Origin: Cristatella mucedo
Lineage: Eukaryota > Bryozoa > Phylactolaemata > Cristatellidae
Length of the DNA stretch: 64,000 nucleotides
NCBI GenBank assembly: GCA_009760855.2
Contig: WPIO01000154.1
Span: forward strand, 365,001-429,000
Direction: 5' to 3'
Part shown: piece by piece, positions 1 to 24,768 of the stretch
Layout of the letters: each line of letters opens with the position of its first letter
Position numbering within the stretch: the first letter of the stretch is position 1
The notes under the pieces: model-generated
What the model saw: the letters and a program-made list of their open reading frames with translations, nothing else
Told to the model about the DNA's origin: nothing
Database searches by the model: none
Made by a program: the position numbers and the translations under genes

Positions 1-2040
1 GCACAATCCAAAAATGCTGATGTCGACAATAAACCATCTCCTCAACCGTTCCCAGGTTAGCTCCTTACCTGATGATCCTTGTGATGATCTAGCCGATCGC
101 TTCTCTCGATTCTTTGTGCAGAAGATAGCCAAAATCAGGGAATCCATCCCTGCGATGACAACCTTCCCACTAGAATGCTGTTCCTCGGTTCCTGGCTGCG
201 CCTCAATGTCTGCATTTAAACAGGTCACCAGTGACATAGTCCTTAAGCTCGTATCTCAATCAAAGAAGACAACAAGTCCACTGGACCCTATTCCCACTGT
301 CCTGCTCCTACGTTGCATTGATCTGCTGCTGCCATGCATAACCAACATCATTAATATGTCATTAGCCTCAGGTCAGGTCCCAGCACCTTTCAAAAAAGCT
401 GTAGTCAGGCCACTTCTCAAGAAAGCTACACTAGACCAAGAGAACTTAAGCAACTACCGCCCAGTCTCCCTTCTACCATTCCTATCAAAGACACTGGAAC
501 GGGTCGCGGCAGACCAGCTGAACTCGTATATCGAAACCTCACACCTTGCTAGTAAGTTCCAGTCTGGCTTTAGAGCTAATCACTCCACAGAGTCAGCATT
601 GCTTCGGGTATACAACGACCTACTTAGGAATGCAGACATGGGTAGAGTGTCTCTTCTTGTTTTGCTCGATCTTTCGGCAGCTTTTGATACCATCGATCAC
701 AAAGTTCTTCTAGAGCGCCTCTCATCTCGCCTGGGCATCACTGGCACTGCTCTGCAGTGGTTCAGGTCCTATCTCAGTGGGAGACTCCAGAGTGTTGACG
801 TGAATGGACAAAGATCATCTGAAGTACCTCTAAAATATGGAGTACCTCAGGGCTCTGTGCTAGGTCCGGTTCTTTTCACCGTTTATACTCTCCCTCTCGC
901 TGATGTGATTGCCAAGCACAATCTAGGCTTTCACTTCTATGCGGATGACACTCAGTTGTACCTTTGCTTTGATCCCTCCCAGCCTTCGAGCACCTCAAAT
1001 TCTCTCAACTCACTTGCTGCATGCATTGATGACATCTGATCATGGATGGCAGCAAATTTTCTAAAACTAAACGATGATAAAACTAACTTACTAGTTATGG
1101 GCAAACCCAGTGTTATTCAGAAATTGGAAAGGCTGACTTTCAAAATTGGCTCTGCCAGCATATCTCCAGTTGCATCAGCTCGAAATCTAGGTGTCATATT
1201 CCAAAGCGACCTCTCGTTAGACGACCACATCAGCTCCACAGTCAAATCAGCCTATTTTCAGCTTCATAACATTGCTAAAATTAGGGCTTGTTTAGATAAG
1301 GATACCACGTCCAAGTTGGTCCATGCATTCGTGACATCTCGTCTCGACTTCTGCAACTCACTGCTTACTGGCCTACCAGCATGTGCGATCAGGCGATTGC
1401 AGCTGGTGCAAAACTCTGCAGCTAGGCTTGTCTGTCGTGAGCGTCGCAGTTGCCACATTACTCCACTTCTCGCCGACCTGCACTGGTTACCAGTCAAGCA
1501 ACGGATTGACTTCAAGGTTTTGTCGCTCACTTTTAGGTCTCTTCATTCTATGGCTCCAGCCTATCTTTCAGAGATACTACCCCATCAGGCAAAGCATCGT
1601 ACCACTCGCTTTTCGGAATCCAACAGTCTAGAAATACCTCGTACAAACCTTAAATCCTTTGGAGACCGTGCATTTAGCTCGTATGCTCCCACAGCCTGGA
1701 ACTCCCTCCCGACCTGCATCAGAACATCCCCTGACATGACCACATTTAAAAGAAACTTAAAAACATACCTATTTAGGACAGCATTTAGTGGGTCCTTGTG
1801 ATTCGTCCTCGATGTGCTTATGCGTGCTGACACTGTTCATGCTGCCACTAACCACATTTGCATGCTGAGCCAGTGCATGTAACCCCTAACCATGTTATTC
1901 ATTTTGTTTGTTTTTCAAGCATGATTTTACTTACTATTCTATTGCGTATCACTTTGCAGCAAATGTAAAGCGCCTAGAAAGAGATTAAGTTCTCTGAGGG
2001 CGCTTTATCAAGTGCAATATTATTATTATTATTATTATTA
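1..2040 (+). mobile_element. L2-A LINE, 5'-truncated by window edge, young
   Basis: Reverse transcriptase reading frame from 14 to 1801, broken once by a TGA at 1037-1039 where the copy at 52.6 kb has CGA. RT motifs in order: YRPVSLLPFLSKTLE, LLVLLDLSAAFDTIDH, GVPQGSVLGPVLF, FYADDTQLY, FLKLNDDKTNLLVM. The C-terminal domain ([33 protein letters not shown]) is typical of L2-clade proteins. A 3' UTR of about 220 bp ends in a hairpin and (ATT)n. Roughly 1% different from the copy at 52.2-53.6 kb, so recent. It lies in a SPEF2 intron in the sense direction. Confidence 0.92.
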
Positions 2041-2247
2041 AAGGGCCGAACCGTGGCCCATGCATGGCCCTGGCCGGCCAGCATGAGGCGAGGCCGAAGC
2101 CTCGAGGTCTAGATCGGCCCTGTATATAGTACCTGTAGTAGCCGCCTTCGGTGCTTTCGTGCCTTTGCTAACCGAGCTCGCTCCGAGCAGTGCAGCAAGC
2201 TACGCTGCTGCAACCCACATGACGACTTGCCGCCGCCATGACATCAC

Positions 2248-2615
2248 CATCCCATGCCATGCCATGTCGATGCCGCCATGTCGATGCCGCCTTGTCTATG
2301 CCATGCCATGTCTATGCCATGCCATGTCGATGCTGCCCTGTCTATGCCGCCATGTCGATGCCGTCATGTCGATGCCGCCATGTCGATGCCGCCATGTCGA
2401 TGCCTCCATGTCGATGCCGCCTTGTCTACAGCAAATGTAAAGCGCCTAGAGAGAGATTAAGTTCTCTGAGGGCGCTTTATCAAGTGAATTATTATTATTA
2501 TTATTATTATTATTATGCCATGTCTATGCCATGCCATGTCTATGCCATGCCATGTCTATGCCATGCCATGTCTATGCCGCCATGTCGATGCCGCCATGTT
2601 GATGCCGCCATGTCG
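2248..2615 (+). repeat. Minisatellite ATGCCATGTCTATGCC / GCCGCCATGTCGATG
   Basis: Units of 12-15 bp built from CCATGTCTATG, CCATGTCGATG and CCGCCATGTCGATG, at 2248-2427 and 2514-2615, split by an L2-A 3' end. The array runs to within about 20 bases of the SPEF2 acceptor at 2632. Confidence 0.9.
2428..2514 (+). mobile_element. L2-A LINE 3' end only, inserted in minisatellite
   Basis: Only the last 60 bases of the LINE (GCAAATGTAAAGCGCC hairpin) plus (ATT)n are present. Minisatellite units flank it on both sides, so this is a severely 5'-truncated insertion. Confidence 0.85.
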
Positions 2616-2632
2616 GCATCTCGCCTATGCAG

Positions 2633-15372
<12,740 letters not shown>

Positions 15373-17390
15373 GTGAGTATTTGCTGCGTGCACACGCTGC
15401 CACCGCTGTTGCCGCCGCTACTGCTGCATCTGCTGTCGCCATTGCTGCCAATTGGTTGGTTGGACGGCTTCTGCTGCGATGAGTCGTCAGTCCAATCCTT
15501 ACCAAGTGTCGCCGGCTGAATGCCACAATCCTTGGAAACTCAGCGAGCAAGACTCACAGCTTTGCCGTTGCCATATGGGGCCGGAGCCTGCGTGAGCACA
15601 TGTTGGCCATGTCCACCGGTGCTTTCCCGTCAAGCAGCTTTATGGCTGAATGGAGATCAGGTCGCCAAGTAGATGGCACTCTCTTTCTTGCTAGTGGCTA
15701 GGCGGGAGTTGCATGCACTAGCTGCACTCAGAGAACGGAATCGCATCCGAAGCCAGCATGGGCGTGCCTGGGCACATGGGCATGCCTGGGCATGCTTCCA
15801 TCTGGTTAGAAATGGCTGCTGCAGCTTCTCGCAGAGGGAAGGAGGAGAAGGCTTCTCGGTGAGGGAAGTCACTCGGGGCCCCCGGTCACGTAGGCTCCTT
15901 AGTTAGTAGTATGCTATAAGTAGCCAGATGCAAGTGCTCAACCAGACAGCAGGCAGCCACTCGTCGCTCATGAGTGCAGCGCTCCTGGCGAGCACATAAG
16001 AGCTGCGTTCGGGGTGGCTGACCTGCCTTGGGGGGCTGCTGGGAAGGCGCCCACTCTCGGCAGGGTGCGCTCACTCGCTGCTTGCATCTCAGCGTGCCTG
16101 GGCAAGCACTCGCAGAAGGCCGAAAGAGCACATACGAGTCAAGTTTACTTCGCATTCACGATCCGCATGCACATTTTAACAATCGCAAGCGACGTCTTGT
16201 GCTCGCCGGCTGCTGGCCCTGTCATTGTCGATGCAACTCTCGTCAACCGCCGTGTCTGCTCACTTGGCAGACTACAGTGCACGTGTTTCAAGTTGTCAAA
16301 ATTCTACGGACAGGCTCTTAGTCTGATCACTGTGGTGCGATTGAATGTGCCTGCTGATCATCTTTGCGGAAACCGATGATGTAGTGTCCCATCGGGCCGT
16401 CGACATGCTTGGCTATGCTGAGTAAGGAAAGCGAATGTGCTGTGGGCTGCAGTCGTGAGCTGATTGATGCTTGATGATGAATGACAGCATGTGAACATTG
16501 AAGGCAGCTGCTCTGCACCGGCTCTGTAATCGTTTCAGGACGTGTTCGGTTTGCTAAATTCGGCACCTCAGACTGCCGGAGAAGGTTCGGACGGCACTTT
16601 CAATTAAGCCGGAGTACATCATGGCCACCGTTCTGCTGAGGCTGCATGATCCTTTGGTGATACGCCGCAGTGTCTCTGCCGCGAACGGCTGCAGGTGATC
16701 GGTTGCTCGTTGACTCGCCCACTGGATATTGTTATGATGGTTTCGCCATCACAGCCGTCCTTGTATCTGTCTCCGACTTTCCGTTCGACCCTTCCGTCCT
16801 TTCGACGTTCGTCTGATTCATGCGACCGTGCTGCTGCAGCTCGCTGACTAGGGAAGCTGGATGTGGAGCAGACGAGCAGTGTGCCATTGCCTGGTGCCAC
16901 TGCAGCAGTACAAGCTGCTGCTTCGAGTGCTTGTGATCAATCGATCGATGCAGCTCGATCGTCGCCCCCGCCGAGGCTTTGCTGCTGCACTGACTGGTCT
17001 GCAATGGTCAGGTAAACTCTTAGTTTCTCGTGGCACTGACACTACTTTCTGCAACGAATTACAATTTCAAATGAATAAAGCATTGCATGTCTGGAGAGCA
17101 TGTGAGCTGAGAGTTTTGTGTGACAGCACATGCCGTTAGAGCAAGTGGTACAAGCACAGTGGCTTCCACCCTGGAGCTGTATGTTATTTGTTGATTGAAT
17201 AGCAATTAAAAAGTCCTTATTGATACAAGATTCTAGAATTCCCTATGTGCAAAATCTTGGAAATATAGCATCGATATACATGTTGTAAAAATAACAGCTT
17301 TTTTAATGGGGATTGTAAAAAATTTGTGCTGCTCAACAAATATGGGAATTTTAGTCCTTTATTATAATGGTAAACAGCATAAACAAATTA
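15373..17390 (+). other. SPEF2 3' flank, no assigned exon
   Basis: No exon could be assigned with a confident frame. It should hold the last SPEF2 exon and 3' UTR. Apart from a GCC/GCT-rich start and an AATAAA at 17074, I see nothing definite. Confidence 0.5.
17074..17079 (+). promoter_or_regulatory. Possible SPEF2 poly(A) signal
   Basis: AATAAA in a less GC-rich stretch 1.7 kb after the last recognised SPEF2 exon. It is the most plausible 3' end signal seen before the repeat cluster at 17.4 kb. Not proven, because the terminal exon was not found. Confidence 0.25.
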
Positions 17391-17391
17391 A

Positions 17392-17605
17392 TTCATTTGT
17401 ACAGTGCCCTAATAGGACTTAATCTCTCTTCAGGCACTTCACATATACCTCAGGGCTCGAGCCCTCGGCCATAAAATACATTCACTCCGACATAGGTCGG
17501 GGCGAGCACCTTAATCACTGGGCCAAACCAACAGTCCATTTGTACATAACCCTAAAAGTACTACTAAAGTCTTCTAGGTTCTAAAGTTCTTAGGCACTTC
17601 GTATG
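17392..17605 (-). mobile_element. SINE-A plus a second SINE-A tail
   Basis: Minus copy from AATTAATTCATTTGTACAG to GGGCCAAACC, with tail, CTCGAGCCCTCGG box and A-box region. A further tail fragment lies directly next to it at 17533-17605, suggesting two insertions side by side. Confidence 0.75.
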
Positions 17606-17734
17606 AGCTGGAAAGGGAGAATATCAACTGTTTAGTAATAATAACATATGCAAGTTCAGCATGCATTGGCACATAAGCCTTGCATTCGCCTGGAGTTTGT
17701 ATATGATCTCGATATAGATTCCTTTTATATTTTT

Positions 17735-17962
17735 AAATAATAATAATATAATAATAATAATAGTACACTTGATAAAGCGCCATCTGAGAACTAAATCTCT
17801 CTAGGCGCATTACATTTGCTGCAAAGGGAAATGCAATTGAATGGTGAGTAAAATCATGCTTGACAAACAAACAAAATGAATAACGTGGTTAGGGGGACAT
17901 GCACAGGGTCAGCATGCAAATGTGGTTAGTGGCAGCATGCACAGTGTCAGCACGCATATAAG
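17735..17962 (-). mobile_element. L2-A LINE 3' end
   Basis: (AAT)n, hairpin tail with several changes, and the UTR containing GCATGCACAGTGTCAGCACG. Truncated about 230 bp from the tail. Confidence 0.85.
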
Positions 17963-18585
17963 CTCCGGCACCATGCTCATGGTCTGCCTGATCTGCCAAG
18001 GGGTTTTTAGGGCCAAATCGTGCACAGCGAGAGCAATGCACGATGGCTTCGAATCGTGTCTACACACTGCATGGGCAGACGGCAGCCAGACTTTCCTTCC
18101 GAAAAAACTTCAAACCGCCATATTGTCTCTCCAAACTCATCCACTCATGTTCATAACATAATTGTACTAATAACAATAATAAGTAGGCCAGACACGTGAT
18201 CCTGCTTATGGTAATGGTATTTAGAAGTTTGTTGCTGTTTAATAAAAAAAAAAGTATATGCACGAATTTTTAGCCGTTAGGATTTCTTCTAATTTGTTCA
18301 AACGACACTTAAAAAGACTAGAAAAGGATGTGGCATACCAGCCTATGATACAGCAATGGAAACGTTGGACATTCCGAAGGTTGCCATCTTGCCTCTGTGC
18401 CAGGGCAGCACTCTGGATAGCCTGGTCGGGTCAGGTTCGTACCAGGTGGTCGCAAAAGATGATAAGCTTCTTCACGACTCATGCCACGAAAATCAGTAGT
18501 GGTTGTCCATGAATCTAATAGCTTGATACCACTTCCCTTGAAACAGGCATTGCAGGGTCCTAGTATTACTGCCCTACTGGTATAG

Positions 18586-19192
18586 GTCTGTCGTGAGCGT
18601 CGCAGTTGCCACATTACTCCACTTCTCACCGACCTGGACTGGCTACCAGTCAAGCAACGGATTGACTTCAAGGTTTTGTCGCTCACTTTTAGGTCCCTTC
18701 ATTCTATGGCTCCAGCCTATCTCTTAGATATACTAACCCATCAGGCCAAGCATCGACCACCCGCTTTTCGGAATCCAACAGTCTAGAAATACCTCGTACA
18801 AACCTTAAATCCTTTGGAGACCGTGCATTTAGCTCGTATGCTCCCAAAGCCTGGAACTCCCTCCTGACCTGCGTCAGAACATTCCCTGACCTGACCACAT
18901 TTAAAAAAAACTTAAAAACACACCTATTTAGGACAGCATTTAGTGGGTCCCTATGATTCGCCCTTGATGTGCTTATGCGTGCTGACACTGTGCATGCTGC
19001 CACTAACCACATTTGCATGCTGACCCTGTGCATGTCACCCCTAACCATATTATTCATTTTGTTTGTTTCTCAAGCATGATTTTACTTACCATTCAATTGC
19101 ATTTCCCTTTGCAGCAAATGTAAAGCGCCTAGAAAGAGATTAAGTTCTCTGAGGGCGCTTTATCAAGTGCATTATTATTATTATTATTATTA
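18586..19192 (+). mobile_element. L2-A LINE, 5'-truncated
   Basis: Starts in the C-terminal RT region (CTGTCGTGAGCGTCGC) and runs through LADLHWLPV-type coding, UTR and hairpin to (ATT)n. Close to consensus. The 320 bases upstream (18.26-18.58 kb) contain no recognised feature. Confidence 0.9.
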
Positions 19193-19831
19193 GGTCCTCG
19201 GCATGAATTTTGTTCATTTTATGTTGCAATTTCTTTATCGATTTGAGTCGCCGTGGTTTTGCCGACTTATGCCGCCTTACAGCGAGGCACCCGAATATGG
19301 CGGCTGATTAGATAGGTTTAAGAATTAGGCAAGACTTGAGATTAAAGTGACTCAGCATTTAGCCTTTGATGCCCTCTAACCGTCCGATGGGTGCACTGCT
19401 TAGCTATCGTGTCATGCAAAGCAGCCGAGGCCAAAGGAGATTTGGCATGCTCGTCAGCAGCAGCCACCACAGCCTCATTGCACTCATGCATATTCAGTAG
19501 CAGTCCCAAGGGGGCGGGGCGGGGCTTGAGCTCTTAGCCAACGGCAGGGGCAGCCGCTTTGCCTGGATCGTCGTCGCTGATTGGGCAACTTGCGATGCAC
19601 CGAGCTGAACACGTAGGCTGCTGGGTGCACGGCAATCGAACGAAGGGGAGGGGGGGTGGGGTGGGGTGGGGACCACTTGACCAAGAAAGCCGAGAGACAT
19701 TTTTTAGCACTCTTTGTTGCCTTGTCATAACCGTCTCTGTGCTGCCAGTACGACCGAGTACTGGAGGAATCAGTACCAGAGGGGCTGGACGGCGGCTACC
19801 GCCGGCTGCTACCGCCTGCTGCTATAATAAT

Positions 19832-19985
19832 AATATAATATAATTCATTTGTATAGCACCCCAAGAGAACCTAATCTGTATTCAGGCGCTTTACATATGC
19901 CTCGGGGCTCGAGCCCACGACCTCAGCCAGACCTTGGCTGGGGCGAGCGCCTTAACCGCTGGACCAATCCAGCTCGGCACCGCCT
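19832..19985 (-). mobile_element. SINE-A
   Basis: Well preserved minus copy: tail ATAATTCATTTGTATAGCAC, hairpin strand CAGGCGCTTTACATATG, B box GGGCTCGAGCCC, and A-box region to GGACCAATCCAGC. Confidence 0.85.
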
Positions 19986-20559
19986 GCTGAGAAGGTTTGC
20001 ACTGCAGAGCTGCAGCCACAGATGCAGCCATGCTTCTGCCTCGCCCCCCCCCCCAGTGCCCCAGACCAGAAAGTGCATCCAAAGCCACTTCGACGAAACT
20101 TGCAAGTGGTCTGAAATGTGGCCGAATGCACGGCCAAAATTGAAAAGGCTCTTTATCGTACCCCCAGAGATTTCGTAACTAGATCAAGGGAAGTGTCGCA
20201 TAAGGGAATTGAAGCCGCGACGTACGACGCACGGGCCTAATTCTTAGCCACTCAATTCGTGTTGGCAGGCGACTCGGCTTCAGCATTGCAGCCTGTGCAG
20301 TCATCGATCGGCCATCGCGAGGCCTCGGCCCCACCATTTCGTCCGTCAATAGGCAGCTCCACAGCTCGAGATTTCTGCCCGACAGAATGATCGTCCCCGA
20401 TCATATCTTACCACCTTACGCGTATACGAGGATTCTGCTTCCATAGCCGAATAGTTAGTTGAATTCGTTAGCAGTGCTAAAGTGACTATAATGATATAAT
20501 AAAATTATAACTTGAACAGTTCATTTCTGCAAACCTGGACTGCGTTCGAAAAGTGCTTT

Positions 20560-21600
20560 TCGATACAGTACCCGCTCTGCACGCGCCCGCGGCGGCCGCC
20601 GGCCGACGCTTTCCGGTTTCCGGCAGCGTCTGGCGTGGGAAGCAGCTCTGCCCGACAAAGGGAGAGACAGCTAAGTACCGAGTCGGAGCATTAGACGAAT
20701 GGCACTGGTTGCAATTAGGCATCGCGTCAGCAAACCCCTCGTAGGCCAATTCCGAGCTCCTGACAACCGAACGAGGTCGCGGCTACGAAGAGCCGACGCT
20801 CGGCCGCGGAGCGCCGCGACCTCGACCTCGGAGGAGCGCCGCCTCGGTCCGACGCTCCGCCTTAATTATGCCGACTGCTCGTCGTCGAATGGGTCCCCTG
20901 GCGGATAATAGCCGCCGCGGCCGCTGCGGCTGACGGCCGCGCCGGGTCAGCAAGTCAGCCACCCGGATGTCTGGGGCGCCGGCCTCGAGGCGGCTGCGGC
21001 GGTGGCGGACTCGCGCGGAGGCCGCCGCCTCGACGGCCACGGACTAGCTTCGCGCGCTCGACGCGATCGGCGTCTTTTCCCGCGCGATGACGCCGTCGTC
21101 GTTGCCGCAGCGACTGCGCCGCTGCTGAGACCGCGAGCGATGCCAATCCGTCCGACCGTCTGGCCGTGGCCGCAGCAGCGCCGATCCGGCGGCGTCACAC
21201 GAGCGTCGCCGCCGCGCCGCCGCCGCCGCGCCGAAGAAAGCGCCGCCGCCGCGTGTCCCGGCGTGCGACTTCCGGTCAGCCGTCTTTGATTCTCTCCCGG
21301 GCAGCCATCGCTGCCGACGGACGCGACGTGAGTTGAGCGAGCGAGCGAGCGAGCTTTCCGCGACGCGGCGGCGGCGGTCGCGCGAAGCCTCCGCTGGAGC
21401 GGCCGCCGCCGCCGCCTCCGCCGCGCTCGCTCTTGCCCTTCGCTCCAGCGCCGCTTCCGCCGCCGGGCCCGCGCCCGACCTAAGGCCGAGTCGCAAGGCG
21501 ACTGCCTCGCTCGGGTAGGTACCAGCCTCCGCGAGTCGGCGCAGCGCAGCGGAGCGCGGCTCGCCGAAAGCCGCCGTAGCTCCGCCGCCGCGGGGAGGTC
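20560..21600. other. CpG-dense stretch
   Basis: About 1 kb very rich in C, G and CpG, with Arg/Ala-rich open frames on all strands. Such frames follow from the base composition. It may be a promoter or first-exon region, but no convincing start codon plus donor was seen. Confidence 0.6.
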
Positions 21601-21759
21601 AGCTGATTAGCAGAATGTTCTGCTCAGCAGCCGACGCCCCGGCGAGGTGTGCGACCGGGGCAGCGCTTCGATTGGGTGAATCGCGCGCGCTCGGTCTCGG
21701 TCCGATTGTTTCCAAGACGGTGTCCTCTCTTTTCCCTCTTTTAAGATACAAAAATATAT

Positions 21760-21905
21760 ATATATAATTCATTTGTGTAGCGCACCGAGAGAACTTCCCC
21801 TCTATTCGGGCGCTCCACATTTGCCACAGGACTCGAGCTCGCCCGCGACCTCGGCCACAGACCTCAGACGGGGCGAGCGCCGTAACTGCAGTGTCAAACG
21901 GCCGC
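21760..21905 (-). mobile_element. SINE-A
   Basis: Minus copy with (AT)n, tail ATAATTCATTTGTGTAGCG, TTCGGGCGCT and degraded B box CTCGAGCTCG. Confidence 0.75.
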
Positions 21906-22017
21906 TACGTCGGCGTATCGCGGTGCTAGGTCTCCCACTGGTTTCCCATACGACTTCCTCTTTTTTCTTCTGACCACGATGCGCACGCCGGCATTTTGAG
22001 ACGGTTCTCGGGCAAGT

Positions 22018-22575
22018 CCCGTCTTGACTTCTGCAACTCACTGCTTGCTGGCCTACCGGCATGTGCAATCAGGCGATTACAGCCGGTGCAAAACTCTGCA
22101 GCTAGGCTTGTCTGTCGCGAGCGTCGCAGTTGCCACTTCTCACCGACCTGCACTGGCCACCAGTCAAGCAACGGATCGATTTCAAGGTTTGGTCGCTCAC
22201 TTTTAGGTCGCTTCATTCTTTTGCTTCCGGCCTACCTATCAGATCTACTCCTCCACCAGGCCAAGCATCGTACAGCACGCTTTTCGGCATCTAACTGCTT
22301 ACCAATACCTCGTACAAACCTCAAATCCTTTGGAGACCGCGTATTTATTTCGCATGCTCCCAAAGCCTGTAACTCACTTCCGACTTGCGTCATAACATCC
22401 CCTGACTTGACCACATTTAAAAAGAACTTACAAACACACCTATTTAGGACAGCATTTAGTGGGTCCCTATGATTCGTTCTTCATGTGCTTATGCGTGCTG
22501 ACGCTGTGCATGCTGCCACCAACCACATTCTCTGAGGGCGCTTTATCAAGTGCATTATTATTATTACTATTATTA
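22018..22575 (+). mobile_element. L2-A LINE with internal deletions
   Basis: Coding piece [20 protein letters not shown] through AWNSLP-type C-terminus to (ATT)n. It lacks part of the 3' UTR as well as short coding blocks. Confidence 0.85.
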
Positions 22576-22589
22576 AGTTCGCTGGTGAC

Positions 22590-23510
22590 AGCGCGAACAG
22601 AGTATACCTCGAAACGCCAGCACGAGGTAGAGGGAGTCGTCAGAGAGAAACGCGCTCGCGTCCATTCTGCAGGACGCGACGTCTATTTAGCTCAGCCGCA
22701 GGCTCGCGAAGTGAGAGGGCAACTCGGCCGCGAAATATGGCGACCCAGCATAAGCACGCGGTTTAGGCTTGTATTGCTGGTTTAACGCTGGCGGCGTTCG
22801 CCGCCGCCGTCAAAAGGTAAACGGTAGAAACGGCGACAGCTAGCCAGATCCTAGCGCGGTGGCGTGCCGGCCCGCTCGACCGGGGTCGCGGGTGCGAAGG
22901 AAGAGTAGAGTGCTGCGGCAATATTGCTGCAGCACGTAAAGAGACTGCTCTCGCCTTCGCCGGGCAGAGGAACGCGGCGGCGTCCGTCGCCGGTGCGCAC
23001 TTATTGGTGCAGCCTCGGGTTAAACGAGCTTGCCGAGTAGTCGGATGTTAATGCGTCTATTTCTGGATTGGCTAACTTCATCGGCCCCCCAACCTTAAAG
23101 TGACAGCGCCGGTTTCAGCGCGAGAGCACTCACACTCCTCTGCGTGCGCGTTGGCGAGCCGCTACGGCCGCCGTCCGGCTGGCGACGCGCCGCGTCGTGC
23201 GTGAAAAGGGAGTGGTGGCAGTAGCGGCAGGTCGCGCCACCGGACGTCCGTCGAGCGGCCGAATCGGAAGCAAAGGCGCGCGCGGGGCACTGACCGTATC
23301 CGACCGGAAAGACGGTCAAGCCTGCGCTAGTCAGACGCTGCGCGGCGACCGCCAGGCTCACGGCTTCCGCCGCAGGCGGTAGCCGCGGCCTCAGCGTCTG
23401 AGCTCGCTCGCTGTGCGGCATCTCCGGAGACGACGAGCTAGCTCGTACTATCGGCCTCGTGGCCTTTTGACCTCGCGATTTCTTTTCGCATTTTTTCGCA
23501 CTCGCTATCT
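22590..23510. other. CpG-dense stretch upstream of candidate first exon
   Basis: High CpG frequency continuing to the ATG at 23514. Consistent with a promoter region for a plus-strand gene; no core promoter element can be named with confidence. Confidence 0.4.
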
Positions 23511-23513
23511 AAT

Positions 23514-23606
23514 ATGTCGAGGGCTGCAGTCAATATCGGCCGACTTCCTCTCATCGTTCCCCTCATCGTCGCCGCCGCCGTCGCCTCTGTGCTTAGCGAT
23601 ACTACG
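23514..23606 (+). CDS. Candidate first coding exon with signal peptide
   Basis: ATG at 23514 opens 31 codons: MSRAAVNIGRLPLIVPLIVA then AAVASVLSDTT, a clear hydrophobic leader, ending at ACG/GTAGCT in phase 0. It sits at the downstream edge of a CpG-dense stretch, with a SINE-B copy beginning 9 bases later in the putative intron. No following exon could be assigned, so this may be a chance reading frame. Confidence 0.3.
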
Positions 23607-23614
23607 GTAGCTGG

Positions 23615-23748
23615 GCCGGGATAGCTCAGGGAGGTAAGATGCTCACTCTTCACGACCGAGGCCACGAGTTCGAATCCTGCAGTGGGCGATCCCTTATTGT
23701 CAACAGCAAACGGTGGTGATGGCCATTGATGCCCTTCCGCCGCTGTGG
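23615..23748 (+). mobile_element. SINE-B (tRNA-derived), 3'-truncated
   Basis: GCCGGGATAGCTCAGGGAGG (A box) and GAGTTCGAATCC (B box), then the SINE-B body AAACGGTGGTGATGGCC. It stops where an L2-B 3' end begins. Confidence 0.75.
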
Positions 23749-24060
23749 AGCTTCCTTACGCTATTCTTACGCAACGACAACTACTCTCCTACTGCCAACT
23801 ATGGCGCATCCTTCCCAGCGGTCCTGAGCTGCAACTTCCATGCTAGTCACTACCTCAACTGCTCTCCTGACTCGGCTATGCTTCCCAATTTCGCTTTGTT
23901 GCGTGAGATGAAGTCTTTCGGCTACCGAGTGCCTACCGAAAGCCACTTTGGCTGTGAGTTCGTTATGCTAAACTCTCCTGCGTAACACCCTCACAGTCTT
24001 TGTGACTTTGTGGAGTTACAGACGGAGATGCATACACGTGCTAACGAGGCTGTTAAATCA
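23749..24060 (+). mobile_element. L2-B LINE 3' end
   Basis: Begins at AGCTTCCTTACGCTATTCTT and ends GTTACAGACGGAGATGCATA; contains GCTACCGAGTGCCTACCGAA. The same 300-bp 3' segment as the end of the 36.6-40.1 kb element. Confidence 0.8.
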
Positions 24061-24235
24061 GCTAAACAAAATTATTTTTACATATCTAAGCGTGCGGCGA
24101 GGCGTGCGACGGCTCGCTCCGGAAGTAGGTCCTACTTTCGGAGTCCGACGCGGCAGCGGCTGCCGAATGCAGGCAACGTACGGAAAATGACGAATGCGGA
24201 CAAATAGACTGTTTGACTAAAATTGAAATAAATTA

Positions 24236-24366
24236 AAATAATTAATTTGTATTGCGCCCTAAGAGAGCCTGATCTCTATTCGGGTGCTCTACATATGCCA
24301 CGGGGCTCGAGCCCACGATTTCTGCCAGACCTTGGTTTAGGGCGAGCGCCTTAACCGCTGGGGAAA
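24236..24366 (-). mobile_element. SINE-A
   Basis: Minus copy: TAATTTGTATTGCGCCC, TTCGGGTGCTCTACATATG, GGGGCTCGAGCCCACG, GCGCCTTAACCGCTGG. Confidence 0.8.
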
Positions 24367-24768
24367 AGGCCATCGCGACGCATTTTTATACAATCCTTGC
24401 TTACAAAGGGAAGGCACGCGATGCCCAAAGCCTCGAGATTTATTTAATTTCTTCCCCTTCCGGCGGAGTGCAGCTCTCTCGGCGGGTGCAGCCCTATCGA
24501 TCAGCTCGCTCTACGCATGCGTGACGCGCGTGCTCGGCACGTGCCACGTGCTCTCTCTCTCTCTCTTTTTCCAGAGCGACTGCCCTGCCCTTCGCTACCC
24601 GCTTTGCTGAAGCCTCGACATTTGGCTGCTGGCGATGCATCGCGCTAGACGGACTTTATTGCGTCACGTGTCGGCTCCGTCGACCGTGCCGTCCCTGTAG
24701 GGCGCAGCCACTCGCGCGAGATAGCGATGCTGGTGCACAAGAGCTGGTCCGTGCATCATTTGCGATGT

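Noticed and set aside
20780-21520. Arg/Ala-rich open frames on both strands
   Set aside because: High GC removes stop codons; no start, donor or known motif supports coding.
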